Source: Macrostomum hystrix
Lineage: Eukaryota > Platyhelminthes > Macrostomidae
Length of the DNA: 64,000 bases
Direction: 5' to 3'
NCBI GenBank assembly: GCA_950097015.1
Contig: CATNEN010000010.1
Span: 1 to 64,000 of the forward strand
Position 1 is the stretch's first letter; each line of letters begins with the position of its first letter. Of this stretch, positions 44,438 to 56,261 are shown one piece after another. The notes below the pieces were generated by a model. It ran no database searches. It worked only from the letters and a program-made list of their open reading frames with translations, and had not been told where the DNA came from. The translations under genes were made by a program, and so were the position numbers.

Positions 44438-45507
44438 ATGACCGACTCTTCGCCAGCCTGGGTGGCTGCCGTGAGCTACGCTTTCCTGTCTGGAGCCTCA
44501 GCGGCAAAAATTCTCTGTGCACCAGAAAACGGGACTTTCAGAAAGCAGCCACAAGGATCGATGCCATGTTTTTGAGTTCCTGAGTTTTGGCTTCTTTACA
44601 GCCCAACAGGCAGTTTTGACCATAGACCAATTGTGCCGAGCTAGTTTATTTGAGGTGTTGTCAATTGCGGTTTGAATGTTAATAGAAAATCAAGCGAGTT
44701 TGAGAGACAGTCTAGCAATCCTAGTGCTATCCAGAACTGCAGGCCAGCCATCGCCAGTGTACTAGCAATCCTAGTGCTATCCTGGCCAGCTATCTCCAGT
44801 GTACTAGCAATCCTAGTGCTATCCTGGCCAGCCATCGCCAGTGTACGACCAACAAGGCCTCCGAGCTGGCTCACTGGGTGCCTGACCAGCCCCGCCACCT
44901 GATCTCCCACCCATCCGAGGCTCGCTGCGACCTGTACTCCAGCCCTGGCGTTGCCTCCGTCTTCTACCCGTTCGCGGTGTTCCAGCTGAAAAGACGGGAC
45001 GGCAGCGCGCAGCCCAGCTGGGCCTTGCGGGGTCATCCGGGCTTCCTGCATCACGCCGAGCTGGTGGACTTTTACACCAGCCTGTGGAGCTCTATCGGCA
45101 TCGACAGCCAGTGCTTCGACTGCGGCTGGCTGCACTCGACCCGCCTCGACTACTCGAGCATGATGCTGTTCGCCTGCGACTCGGTGGCGCACGCAAGGTC
45201 CCAGAGCACTAGCTGCCTGGTGCAGATCCTGGCCAAGGATCAGTTCGCTGCCACCATCATTCGCTGCAACCACCGCGGTCACAATGAGCAGGCAGCGAAG
45301 GAGGAGCTGCAGCAGCTCTTCGGCGGCTCACAGATCGCTAATGACGGACAGCGGAAATCGAAGATACTGCGCAGATCCTCCACCGACTCCGCCGGTGTGC
45401 TGCCCCTGTCCCATGAGGAGCCGGAAGACATGGAAACGGGACAGGACGCTGAAGAATTATTTGACGATAAAGCGGCGAAGACTCAAGAAGAATTTGAGCA
45501 GTTTTGA
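44438..45507 (+). CDS. Unrecognised intracellular protein
   Basis: The firm exon is 44842-45507 (TGA), opened by the acceptor ATCGCCAG. It encodes 221 residues: a folded region (CDLYSSPGVASVFYPFAVFQ, CFDCGWLHSTRLDYSSMMLF, SCLVQILAKDQFAATIIRC) followed by an acidic, Ser-rich tail ending EEFEQF. A possible first exon is 44438-44470 (MTDSSPAWVAA then GTGAGC donor), phase-compatible but unsupported otherwise. The strand order, with a helix near the end of the folded part, is vaguely like a PTB/PID domain; I cannot name the family. The poly(A) signal AATAAA is at 45532-45537. The acceptor is triplicated by an upstream 42-bp repeat. Confidence 0.6.
44711..44841 (+). repeat. 42-bp repeat that duplicates a 3' splice site
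   Basis: Three copies of a 42-bp unit (TACTAGCAATCCTAGTGCTA...), each ending GGCCAGCCATCGCCAGTG or a close variant. The last copy provides the acceptor used by the 44842 exon, whose first bases TGTAC are also part of the repeat. Confidence 0.88.
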
Positions 45508-45531
45508 CTTTATTAGCTGATTATCTGATTA

Positions 45532-45537
45532 AATAAA
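45532..45537 (+). terminator. Poly(A) signal AATAAA
   Basis: Canonical hexamer about 25 bases after the TGA of the 44842-45507 exon. Confidence 0.6.
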
Positions 45538-45654
45538 CTGGCGATGCAGCTGGAAAATCATCCCACAAACTGTTTTATAACCATAACCATAAACGGCTCT
45601 CGGACGAGAACCGGTGTTTTCAATGTGGTATCGCCGTAGCCATTCTGACACCCT

Positions 45655-45740
45655 GCTGCCTGCCCTGACACCCTGCTGCCTGCCCTGACACCGACACCCT
45701 GCTGCCTGCTTTAACACCCTGCTGCCTGCTCTGACACCAT
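45655..45740. repeat. 20-bp tandem repeat
   Basis: About four copies of TGACACCCTGCTGCCTGCCC with one internal insertion, next to the LINE remnant, followed by a CTTT run. Confidence 0.8.
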
Positions 45741-45784
45741 TTCTTTCTTTCTTTCTTCGTCCAACGTCCTCAAAGTTGCTACAG

Positions 45785-47560
45785 GCAGCGAGGTGGAGGA
45801 GCGCTCAGAGGCGCCCCAGTCTGCGCAGAAGGGCGAGGACTTGTTCAGGATGTTTCAGGACCTCATCCCAGTTGGCATAAACGCGAATACCATCGCCGCG
45901 CGGGCACTGGAATACTTCTATAATGTGGTCTTGATCTGTGTCGAGCTTGCTACAGTCACGGCAGAGCGGGTCGTCAGTGAGGCCCAGACGATGGCTGGTG
46001 GAATTAGCCAGCACTGAGCTTCGCGCCCTGAGCTGGTTGATGGCGACCGTCTCGGCGCGAATGTGGTGCAGGGGAGTGGTGCGCCAGCGCACGGCCCCAG
46101 CAGCTCGAGGTCTAGTGGCGGTTCTCGGACGGCGATAGCCGCCTTAGCAGCTTGGAATGAAATGGGCCTTTCCTGCTGATGTTCCAGGCGTGCGCGATTG
46201 GCGCGGCGTTTAGCCATCTCGTTTCCCAGGATTTCGCAGTGCGCCAGGACCCGGAAAAACTCGCATCTGTGTTAAATGGCGCTCAGCGTTGACAAGCATA
46301 GGCTGCCATCAACCGAGCCTTGATTGCAGGGGCCGTGCTCGAGGGCTGTCAGCGGCGCCAGCGAGTTGCTGTTGAATCCGGATCGAAGCACCGTGGTCCG
46401 GCATCAGCTGTTTGATGTAGTTGGGGGCCGCCCGTATGGCGCAGATCACCGCCTGGTCACCATGGAAGGTGCGTTGGCTGCTCAGTGTGCAGTTCCAGCA
46501 CACCGTGGCTCTGTGGTCTGTCCAGCTGGTCGTGTGGGCATCGATGCCGAGCTGGACCATTTTAAAGGTCAGAGCCTCTTTCCAGACGGTTTCATTCGCG
46601 CCTTTGAAGTCCTGGCAGCTGAGGCTGCTCCGAAAGGCGCTCGAGGCCGTCAAAAATGTCTTGGCAGACACGCACCGGTTGTTCCTCCGTGCTTCGTCCG
46701 CGGCGGGACCCAGCTTGGGCCGGCGAGAGCTCGCAACGCAGCTCGTGAGGGCCACCACCCACAAGTGTCGGGTCCCTCCCTTTTTTGGCGAGCCGCCAGC
46801 TGCGCGGGCATTGCTTGTTGGTCCAGGTGGCATGTGGGAGCAGGTTGTCACGCTCGAAGCAAGCGGTACGACGGGAGCGGCAGCCTCAGCACCAGTCGAT
46901 TCGGTCGTCTGTGAACCGGAGGCGGAAGTAGGTCTGGCCACTAGACTGCCAGCAACTGGGCGGCTGGGCATCCTGGTTGACGCTCTTAGCGTCATCTAGT
47001 TACGGGATCCCATCGACCCGAGCGGCAACGCAGTAGTTCGCGGGTGGGGTGAAATCCTCGACCTTGACCAGCTTTGTCTCCTGGATCAGGGCGATGGCCT
47101 GGCGTGGTTTCGCGAGCCAATGACTCAGCCCCGTCAGGCGGGCCATCAGTCTGTCGGAATTGAACTGGAGAGCTCGGAGCTCTTGAGTCGGCTCTGCTTG
47201 TGACCTCCGGTCACGCCCCTTGCGCTTGCGTGCTGGCCGACGCTGGGGCTGGGGTTGGCGTTGACGTTGCCTCCAGGGAGACGCAGCACCTGTAGAAGTT
47301 CGCGTTCGTTGTCGTAGTCTGCGCAGACTCGGTGGTTGGGGAGACCGTTAGTCATGTCGAGTGGGACGTCGAAGTGCAGAAATCTCGCTCCTCTGACAGC
47401 ACACCGTTGAGTTTGCTTTACCCCAAAGCCAGAGCTGCCCTTGGCTGTTTCTCCAGGCTGCGGTCAGCCTCCGAGCTGCTCCAGAAGCTTGAGCGATGCA
47501 AATCGCTCGCTAATGAGATGGAAAGCCGAGTCGGCACTTAGCAGCCCGGACCTTCATTGT
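45785..47560 (-). mobile_element. Decayed non-LTR retrotransposon (LINE) 3' half
   Basis: On the minus strand, scattered frames read as a broken LINE polyprotein. Around 46400-46750 a reverse-transcriptase segment is seen (FKGANETVWKEALTFKMVQL, in the position of the family's AFDTVWHEGLLYKL), without the intact catalytic YxDD region. At about 46260-46130 there is an RNase H-like piece (NEMAKRRANRARLEHQ). At 46090-45805 the C-terminal Cys/His module appears (NQLRARSSVLANSTSHRLGL, CRDCSKLDTDQDHIIEVFQC). Frames change several times, so it is dead. Its 3' end faces low coordinates. Clade cannot be decided; the RT-RNase H-Cys/His order fits Jockey/CR1/I-like elements. Boundaries are approximate. 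Confidence 0.65.
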
Positions 47561-47727
47561 GAGCTTGGGAGGGCCAAAGATACTGCGTACTGCTGCATTA
47601 AAGCACATTTGAGAATACATTTGCAATTAAATGCACCAGACAACAATCTCCCTGCAATAAAAAATCTGGTGTTTCACGAGCCACACAATTCCATCGAATA
47701 AACAAAAGTCTGTAGCGAGATAAACAG

Positions 47728-47968
47728 AATCCCCGGTAAACACCCTGCAGCTATAAACAGAATCCCCGGTAAACACGCTGCAGCTATAAACAGAATCCCC
47801 GATAAACACCCAGCAGCTATAAACAGAATCCCCGGTAAACACGCTGCAGCGATAAACAGGATACACTGTAAACACCCTGCAGCTATAAACAGGATCCACT
47901 GTAAACACCCTGCAGCTATAAACAGGATCCACTGTAAACACCCTGCAGCTATAAACAGGATCCACCCT
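47728..47968. repeat. 33-bp tandem repeat
   Basis: Seven copies of a 33-bp unit with CTGCAGCTATAAACAG and ATCCCCGGTAAACAC variants. 33 is a multiple of three, which explains the open minus frame. Confidence 0.93.
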
Positions 47969-48731
47969 AAACTAACAAATTTAGCTTTAATTAAAGCTTC
48001 TAAAAATCTTACATCTAATTGGAAAATGAATTTTTGTGGGATAAGTAAATCTTTCAGTCGAATTTAATTTAAGAAAGCTGCAGAAAGACCACAGAACCCC
48101 AATTACCCCGGTCCCAAATCCAAATCCCAAATCCGATCCCGAATCCCCAACACCTTTACTGCTGCAACAATTGCAGGTAAAATGCTTCTCATGCGCTTGA
48201 ATATTTGCTGCCTGGGAAGGCATTGGGAATCTGTGATTTAGTGCTCAGTGCAGAGCAGAATAGTAGAACAATCAGCAATCACTCTCTTGATCAGGAATTC
48301 GGAATTCAAGGAATAGCGATCGGCGGCAATAGGATAAAAAACATCAGATAATGGGAAGATAAAAACGGTGAGAATCGCCAAAAAGGAGAAACGGGGGAGC
48401 GAGTTGCAGCTGAAATCCCATCTCTAGTGCTCAGGGGAGCAGGCAGTGTAAATAATGGATGCTGGCATGACTCGCAGGCCTTGCTTCTAGAAGCAACTCG
48501 CCTCACCGACAGGGAAAAGTGCAGCCAATGGCGGGGCGGGGCCTTGTTGCCTTCTCGCTGCCTTTTAAGGCCGTACAATGGGAAATAAATATCCCTCGGC
48601 AGCGCCGACAGCTCTCCACGGTTATCCTAATTTGTCCTGAGCACCTGAGCGACTGCTCAATTTTTTTACTTTGCAAATAATAGGATTTAAATATGATACA
48701 GACTTGACTCAAGCTATTTCAGGGATTCAGG

Positions 48732-49002
<271 letters not shown>

Positions 49003-49679
49003 ATGCTGGAATAAATGCGGGAAATTCACAAGCAATTCGCGGCTTCCACTGTTTGGAGCGGGCGGATGGAAGCCCAGTGAAGCGCAAAATTTCACGCACC
49101 GCCAGGCACACAGGGCTGCTCACTTAAACTACCTTCGCGATTTCTTTCAGGTGAAGCCCCAGAATCTGTTTGCCGCCAGCAGCAGCATTTCCCATGAAAT
49201 CCCGGGAAAATTCCATCGCTCTCGATTCCATGGCTGCTTTGTTCGATAATATGTTCGAAAAAAGTCGAGCGATCGACTTTGAATCGAGGAAAGTGAAAAT
49301 CACGGATTAACTTCGAACTTCAGGTTGCAGCTGAGAGAACCCGGGAACTCCTGCCGAGCGATCGAGCAGCTGCAGTTTCACAACTGCCTCCCACCGATTT
49401 CTGAATTTCCTCAGAAACTGGCTAATTAATTGTTCTCAAAGCTGTGATGGATCTGCACAAGCAGTCTGAAGTGTGTGCGTGAGTCAGCTATGATGACAGG
49501 TGACAGGTGAGGGGGCAGATGAGCATCAGGCTCTAATTACTCTGGCCGGGTACGCAGCAGGTGGATTTAGTCAAAGCAGTTCGAATGCTGCCCAACCCAC
49601 AGTGAGAATTTTTTCCGGCGAATTTCAAAGCGGAAGCTCATTGACTCCTGGGCCCTGACTTGCAATGGTCGACGCGAAT

Positions 49680-49795
49680 TGAGTTGTGAGCTGTGATGCG
49701 GGAGAATTGAGTTGTGATCGCAAGGCTGTGATGCGGGAGAATTGAGTTGTGAGCTGTGATGCGGGAGAATTGAGTTGTGATCGCAAGGCTGTGAT
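49680..49795. repeat. Nested duplication of two related units
   Basis: The phrases GGGAGAATTGAGTTGTGA, GCTGTGATGC and TCGCAAGGCTGTGATG recur two to three times in the order a-b-a-b, a duplication of a composite unit of about 60 bases. Confidence 0.75.
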
Positions 49796-50657
49796 GGATT
49801 TTCATGACGATTGGTTGAATATTTTTGGATATAAAGAAAGGAGAATTTATTTTGGTATTTGAAATACAAATTTTGATTGAGTTGGGAGGTTCTTCCCGAT
49901 CGTTTAGCCAGGGATTTTTTCTATTTTTATCAATAAAATCCCCCGAAATTGCGTGACTCCGTCTCAGATATTGCTGATCTGTCATCTGTCATGCCCCGCC
50001 CAGAGCCCTGCTGCTGCTGCTTTGGAATGCGATACTCAGCAAGCCGCGAAACCCAGCAGCAGTAGACAGGTATGAAAGATTGAATGCCAAAAATTGAAAT
50101 TAATAAGTTTATCATTGTGGGCTAATTTTTATTTCTTGTAACATTGCGCAGCTCGGCTAAAGATAACCGACATTTCCTGTTATTTTAGAATAACATGCAG
50201 CTGCAGCTCCAATCACGCACAGTGCCTCAGTCTTAGGAAAATGTCAGCCTCCCCCCGCCTGCCTGGTTCAGAGCATTGTAGCTAAGGGCGCCACCCTAAG
50301 GGGAGGGGGGGTGTGGGAAAATTCTGCGAAAAACAAGCCAAAAAACTGCGCTACAATTGGACAATAAAAAAATTGAACGCGTGCTCGCAAAATTTCAGCC
50401 TTAAGTGTTGATTATAGACTAACAAAAGGTAACACTTTGTGCTCTGCAGGTAACAATTCATCTAAAGACGCGTGAAACAGCTAAAATTCGGGCAGTTGCA
50501 GGCAGCTTGTCGGCTTTTGTCAAGGGTTTCAAAGAAAGTGAGTTTCAATATTGCCAACACTGGCCTCATTATGGCCTTATCTGGATGTGCAAAAACACAT
50601 TATCGTTGTCTGAAGTCTGCCGCAGTAATACTGACAGTCGCAGGGTTGCTGGCCGTT

Positions 50658-53600
50658 TCACAGCTGGCTGACCATGACGGGTCGGTAGCCAAGAAGGCCG
50701 TCCAGCTCCCACGCACCGCCTCCGCTGCCGCCTCCACCGCTGCTGCCGCCACCGATGCCGCCGCTCCCGCTGCCTCCACCGTCGAGCCGGCCGATGCTCC
50801 GTGAGCTGCCAGCGGGCGAGCGGGAGCGCCGGCACTGATGATGCTGGACGAAGGTCACAGCCTCGACTGCCAGCTCGTCATCGCCCAAGTTGTCGTCGAA
50901 ATCCTCGAAGCAGCCTGGAGCAGCGCATGAGTGGCGCCGCAGCGCCAGCGGTGCCCCGCTCTGGCGACCCCGCGAGTGGCGCAGGGGAGCCTCGCACGGT
51001 GGCCCGGGCCAGTTGCAGGACTGGGTGGGACTGCAGTCGCAGGTGGTGGCGCCGGCCGCTGAGAAGCGATCCACCCGAGCATCACGAACTGCCAGACGGT
51101 CGTCCTCGATACAGCTGCGCGGACGGCAGCTGTCGCCGCCCTGCCCTGCGTTGGTCCAGCACTGGCCGAGCCTCGGCAGGCGGATGTGCTCCCGGAAGTG
51201 CTGGTTGAGGCCCAGGTAGATGAAGAAGTTGAGGTTCAGGCACAGCAGGTAGACGACTTCGCTCAGCGGATGGAGCCGGCGGTAGAGCGGGCAGCAGACC
51301 CAAAGCAGGCTGGTGCCGCAAGGACAGCGCGCGTAGATGAAGGCAAAGACGTCTTTCAGCAGCAGCGAGCGGGGCACCTGGCCGGCAAGGAAGACGAAGA
51401 TGACCACAATGAGCAAAATGGTGAGATTCTTCTGAGCTCGGATGCGGCTGAGCGACGCCTGCAACACCTTGGAGGTGCGATTGGCTGCCGGGTCTTCCGC
51501 TTGGCGCGGCTGATTCGCGCTATTGGCCCTCTGATGGCGCAGCACCAGAAACAGCAGCATGGTGTTGTTCATGGCCAGCAACGCGAAGGGCAGAATGGAG
51601 GTGAAGGCCAGCTTGATGAAGGCGTAGGCGCCATAGTCCAGAGAGCTGCCGAACCGGGTCTGCTCGATCGTGATGAACCGGATGGTGGCGTTGCTCCCCG
51701 GCGCTACTCGGCTGTTGAAGGCGATGCCGGAGGTGAAGGAGTTTGGCAGGTTGAACAGGAAGCTGAGGCAGCAGACGCACACGATGGTGAGTTTTGTGTC
51801 GTTGCGGTGGCAGCGGGTGCGCCTGAAGTGAAAGTACTTCATGGCCATGTACCGCTCGATGCCCAGAATCACCGTGAGCCACGCGCACACCGTCTGTAGG
51901 GTGAAGTTCGCCGTGGTCGTGACGTAGACACTGGCAAATGCCAGGCCGGAGCGCAGCAAGTGGAAGGCCTTGGCGTGGCAGGGGAACTCACCAGGGTGGT
52001 CCTGACACCTGCGGAGACAGAATGCAATTTAGCTGCCTGACTTCAGAGAGCAATGTCTGGGGCGGAGTTGGCTGAGGCTGGGGCGGAGTTGGCTGAGGCT
52101 GGGGCGGAGTTGGCTGAGGCTGGGGCGGAGTTGGCTGAGGCGGGGGCGGAGTTGGCTGAGGCTGGGGCGGAGTTGGCTGAGGCTGGGGCGGAGTTGGCTG
52201 AGGCTGGGGCGGAGTTGGCTGAGGCTGGGGCGGAGTTGGCTGAGGCTGGGGCGGAGTTGGCTGAGGCGGGGGCGGAGTTGGCTGAGGCGAGGGCGGAGTT
52301 GGCTGAGGCTGGGGCGGAGTTGGCTGAGGCTGGGGCGGAGTTGGCTGAGGCTGGGGTGGAGTTGGCTGAGGCTGGGGCGGAGTTGGCTGAGGCTGGGGCG
52401 GAGTTGGCTGAGGCTGGGGCGGAGTTGGCTGAGGCGGGGGCGGAGTTGGCTGAGGCGAGGGCGGAGTTGGCTGAGGCTGGGGCGGAGTTGGCTGAGGCTG
52501 GGGCGGAGTTGGCTGAGGCTGGGGTGGAGTTGGCTGAGGCTGGGGCGGAGTTGGCTGAGGCTGGGGCGGAGTTGGCTGAGGCGGGGGCGGAGTTGGCTGA
52601 GGCGAGGGCGGAGTTGGCTGAGGCTGGGGCGGAGTTGGCTGAGGCTGGGGCGGAGTTGGCTGAGGCTGGGGCAGAGTTGGCTGAGGCTGGGGCGGAGTTG
52701 GCTGAGGCTGGGGCGAAGTAGGCTGAGGCTGGGGCGGAGTTGGCTGAGGCTGGGGCGGAGTTGGCTGAGGCTGGGGCGAAGTTGGCTGAGGCTGGGGCGG
52801 AGTTGGCTGAGGCTGGGGGATCAAGCCCCAAGAATTGCTGGATTCTGTGACAAGGAAAATGAATTTAATCTGTGAATTTTTAATGCGATGTCGCAGCTGG
52901 AGCTATATGGTGTTGGGGGGAGGGTAAGTACCAATCATTCACGCAATGAGGGGGATGTTTATCTGATGGGCCTGAAATCCCTGCCTCATCGCAGCTCTGA
53001 TCCCGAGAGGTAATTTTTTAAGCAGCCTTCCCACCTGCATTAATAAGAAATCCCTTTTATTGCATTGCTTTTTTCTGCTACTAAAGCAATGATTACAATG
53101 GAGGCCCCCATCCTGCCCTGGATGCAGAATCTGGGATCTGGTGCAGCTGGGGAGGAGACAATAGGCCAGCTGACTGCCTGGGCTGCCGCAAATCAAAGCG
53201 AATGCCCCGCTGCCAACCCGCTCTCAGAGGCCGCATCCGCCTTTGTTCTACCCGATTCAATCGCCCGCACTTCGAGTTCCCAGTAATTTACTATTTCGAA
53301 ACTTTCAGCACATACTGCTCCATGCACTTCTCATCGATGCATTACCCCCACAGTTACTTACATTACACGTACATTACACTTAGATTCCACTTTCATTCCC
53401 CTGTAGACAGCAGCCGAAGGTCCTCGGAGCTGCTGAAGATGCTATTGCTAGCGCAAAAGAACGACACGCCCCCACCTTTGTCCAGTGCTGGCTGGCCCGA
53501 GCTGCCCAGGTCGCATCTGTCGGCTCGCTATGCGGGTTGGGCAGCTAACCTCAGGCCCGCATATTGGATTTCCTGTCCACCTCGGCCGGGGCTTCAAGAC

Positions 53601-54882
53601 TTTCGCCCCCTCCATTGTTGACTCCGCACGCTGATTTAATTATTTTCTGATGTATTATGTACTTATTAGTGAGGCCCGGGACACATATGGAAATGCGCCG
53701 CTGCTAAAAGTACATTAGCCAGTTTATCTGCCAGTCAATTCGGGCAACTCTTCGACTGCCGCGTGCCGGCCTCCTAATCATGCCAATTCCAGCCAGGAGC
53801 CCATTGAGAGCCGATTCGCTCAAAGTTGCGACCAACGGGGACCCCTTGGCGCTGCCCATCAGCGGTGCAGCTTTTGTAAATGATTGGCAGCTCAAGAATC
53901 TCGCAGCTCAGAACTCATGGCCAGCAGGAGAACTATGATTCATATTTGAGCGTGTCACGTGCGCAGCTGGCCGGTCAGTTGTGCGGTCAGAAGAAACTGC
54001 GCCACTTGCTCTGGGGAACAAGAGTACTCGATTGCCTTGAGAGTCAGGTGCGAGTCTCTGAGGAAATCAGAGTAGTCTCTCTGGGATCTCTTCTCTTGCT
54101 TTATGCCCCAACAATTCTGAATCCCTCACAGCGCAGACAGCTATAATTGGACCACAATTTATCCCTGTCGAATTGCATGCAGTTGCTATGCTTTCGCCCC
54201 GTACACAATGGCAGATTGGAAACTGTTGACAGCAACCGGTGAGAGGGGGATGCAGGCCGCATGGCAATTACATGATGGAGTGGTTCGGATAATGCATAGT
54301 GCCTGTGCCGTGAACAGTCAAGGTGCGCTCGCACCATTTGTGTGGCCACAAAGAGCTTCGCAATTTCACTGTCATATAGCTCACTTGGCAGCATTAGAAG
54401 TATAGCCTGGATGAGTTCAAGGTGTGCTCAACTGGCTTGAGCAGCCATTAGCCGAAACTCAAAGAGGATTTCTGAGAAAGACCCTCGCCAATGCGGGAGC
54501 CCTTTTGGTCCTACCTGAGCGCCGTCACCACATAGGAGGTGTAGAAGACTAGGAACAGCGCGTCCACCAACGAGATGGCCGCCATGTAGGCATAGGCCGG
54601 ACCTTCAAATTGCTGCCTGCGAAAGATGCGAAAGTTAAGCACGTTGAGCAGGAAGCCGCTGACGCAGAGCAGCATGGGCAGGTAGAAGGTGAACAGCAGC
54701 TCTAGCCGCAGCTCCGGTGCAGTCAGCTGGCACTCGGATCGATTTGCCAAGGCCTGGCGAATGCTGGACATTGGCGAGGCGCATGTCAGGTTTGGCTGCT
54801 CTGGAACAGAAAGCTGCGGCCGCATTGTCGATTGCTTGCTGTTCCTGGATTGACTGGAAATGGCTTGGTTGCTTTTGAGCAT
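50658..54882 (-). CDS. Rhodopsin-family GPCR, peptide (FMRFamide) receptor-like
   Basis: Two exons, 54882-54515 and 52008-50658 (TGA), join phase 2 to 1 across a 2.5-kb intron, giving 572 residues; the ATG at 54882 is the first in frame, with a second at residue 20. The N-terminus has sequons NLT and NRS. TM1 contains GFLLNVLN (conserved Asn), TM2 SLVDALFL (conserved Asp), ECL1/TM3 the cysteine in FPCHAKAF, and TM3 ends in ERY at about 174-176 in place of DRY. TM6 lacks the CWxP motif. TM7 reads NLNFFIYLGLNQHFR, the NFxxY form common in invertebrate FMRFamide and related peptide receptors. The C-tail is long, with a Gly/Ser run. It should act at the plasma membrane; the ligand cannot be told. 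Confidence 0.87.
52055..52822 (-). repeat. 21-bp satellite in GPCR intron
   Basis: About 36 copies of GGCTGGGGCGGAGTTGGCTG plus A. Variants GGCGGGGGC, GGCGAGGGC and GGTGGAG recur in a fixed order about every 168 bases (eight units), a higher-order repeat. It lies about 40 bases from the 52008 acceptor. Open frames in both strands are artefacts of the 21-bp length. Confidence 0.95.
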
Positions 54883-56261
54883 TCAAGGCAACCCTAGGCG
54901 GCATTAACCGCGCAGGCTTATACAGATACTCGGAGCGACCAATGATGCAGATGCGAGATGCGAGCTCTAAGCGAAGCGATTGGCTGGGAGCAGCCTGCAC
55001 TGAACTCCCCTGGCCTGCATGACCCTGGGAGCTCAATCCTATTCTCTCTCTTTGATCCCAATCACATAAAATACAGCCTCATTTAAAACAGATTCTGAGA
55101 TCAAATGAGCGACAGCAGATCCGGAAGACCGTGGCATGCATACAATGCCATGCAGTCGTCCTGACATCGACAATATAGTCATATAGAGATTCTGCACTGC
55201 GACTGCATGCTCGAAAGCAGAGCCGCTGTCGAAAATAAGCGAGTCTAAATGAAATCATTTTCTGTGTAATGTTATTTCTATAGGAGTCGACTTCTCTGGT
55301 ACGTCGCAGGATGTCACACAATGAGACAACCTAATTTTCTGCTAACGTCAACCATAAAGCTCTGTGTGTTTGGAATTTCGACAAGGTGCAATTGATAAAT
55401 TCACTTTAATGCGTCTATTCATGCAAATTATGATTAAAGATTCAGGACTACCACGGGCATAACTTAAAAAAATCCATTAGGCATGCTAACTATTCATGTT
55501 ATTAAGTTGTTGGTCTCATTTCAGCACATGCAGGGTGGAATAAACTTCAGCCTTTTTTATTTTTATTTTTAGGCCTTTTTTGTTCTCGTCCGTTTTCATT
55601 TTTTTTGTTCTGATATTCGAGTGTGTTTCTGGAAAAATCTATTTTTTTATTAGTTCGGCGAGGCAAAGCGTATGGTGCAACTGCGTTGTACTATGCGATG
55701 CTCTTTAAATGAAGGAGGACGACGATCAGCAAATTTATTAACTTATTTTTTGACAAGCCATTGCTTTATGTTGCATGAAATTAGCTGAAGTTCAAATTTT
55801 CAGTTAGCATTTGCGTTTTAGAGTATCTATCTATAATTTACAGTACACAGTGTTAATATAATTGTTTTTTTTATCGCTCATGAACAGCTTACTGATAGAA
55901 AACTTACGTACAGCCCTGCTATGTTGTGTCTGCATTTTTGTAGTGAAAATAAATGTATTAGTCTTGTTTTTTGTAAATTTCTGTTGTATCAATCGAAATG
56001 TGTTTTTTAGAGCAATCTAAATGTACTATAGTCTACTTTTGTTAGAGCCATCGGAAAACAAATTAAAAAAAGATACGTTTCCTGGAATTAATTGAAGTGC
56101 ATCCCTAATGACCAATATCAAAAACACAATTCATGATTGTATTTTACGGACTTAAAGAACCGCATTTTATTTACAAATTAAAGATCCATTACGTGTAGTC
56201 TCTTGCTCACTAAAAGGGATTTATAGTTCGAAATCAAATATACAAATATTTACCCCCTCAC
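54883..56261. other. Divergent spacer between GPCR and parvin
   Basis: AT-rich with no repeat array and no supported exon. Both promoters should lie here. Confidence 0.55.

Noticed and set aside
52043-52831. Frames of 222-278 codons in both strands (PQPTPP, ASANSAP, AELAEAG repeats)
   Set aside because: Artefact of the 21-bp intron satellite; it lies between two exons of the GPCR gene.
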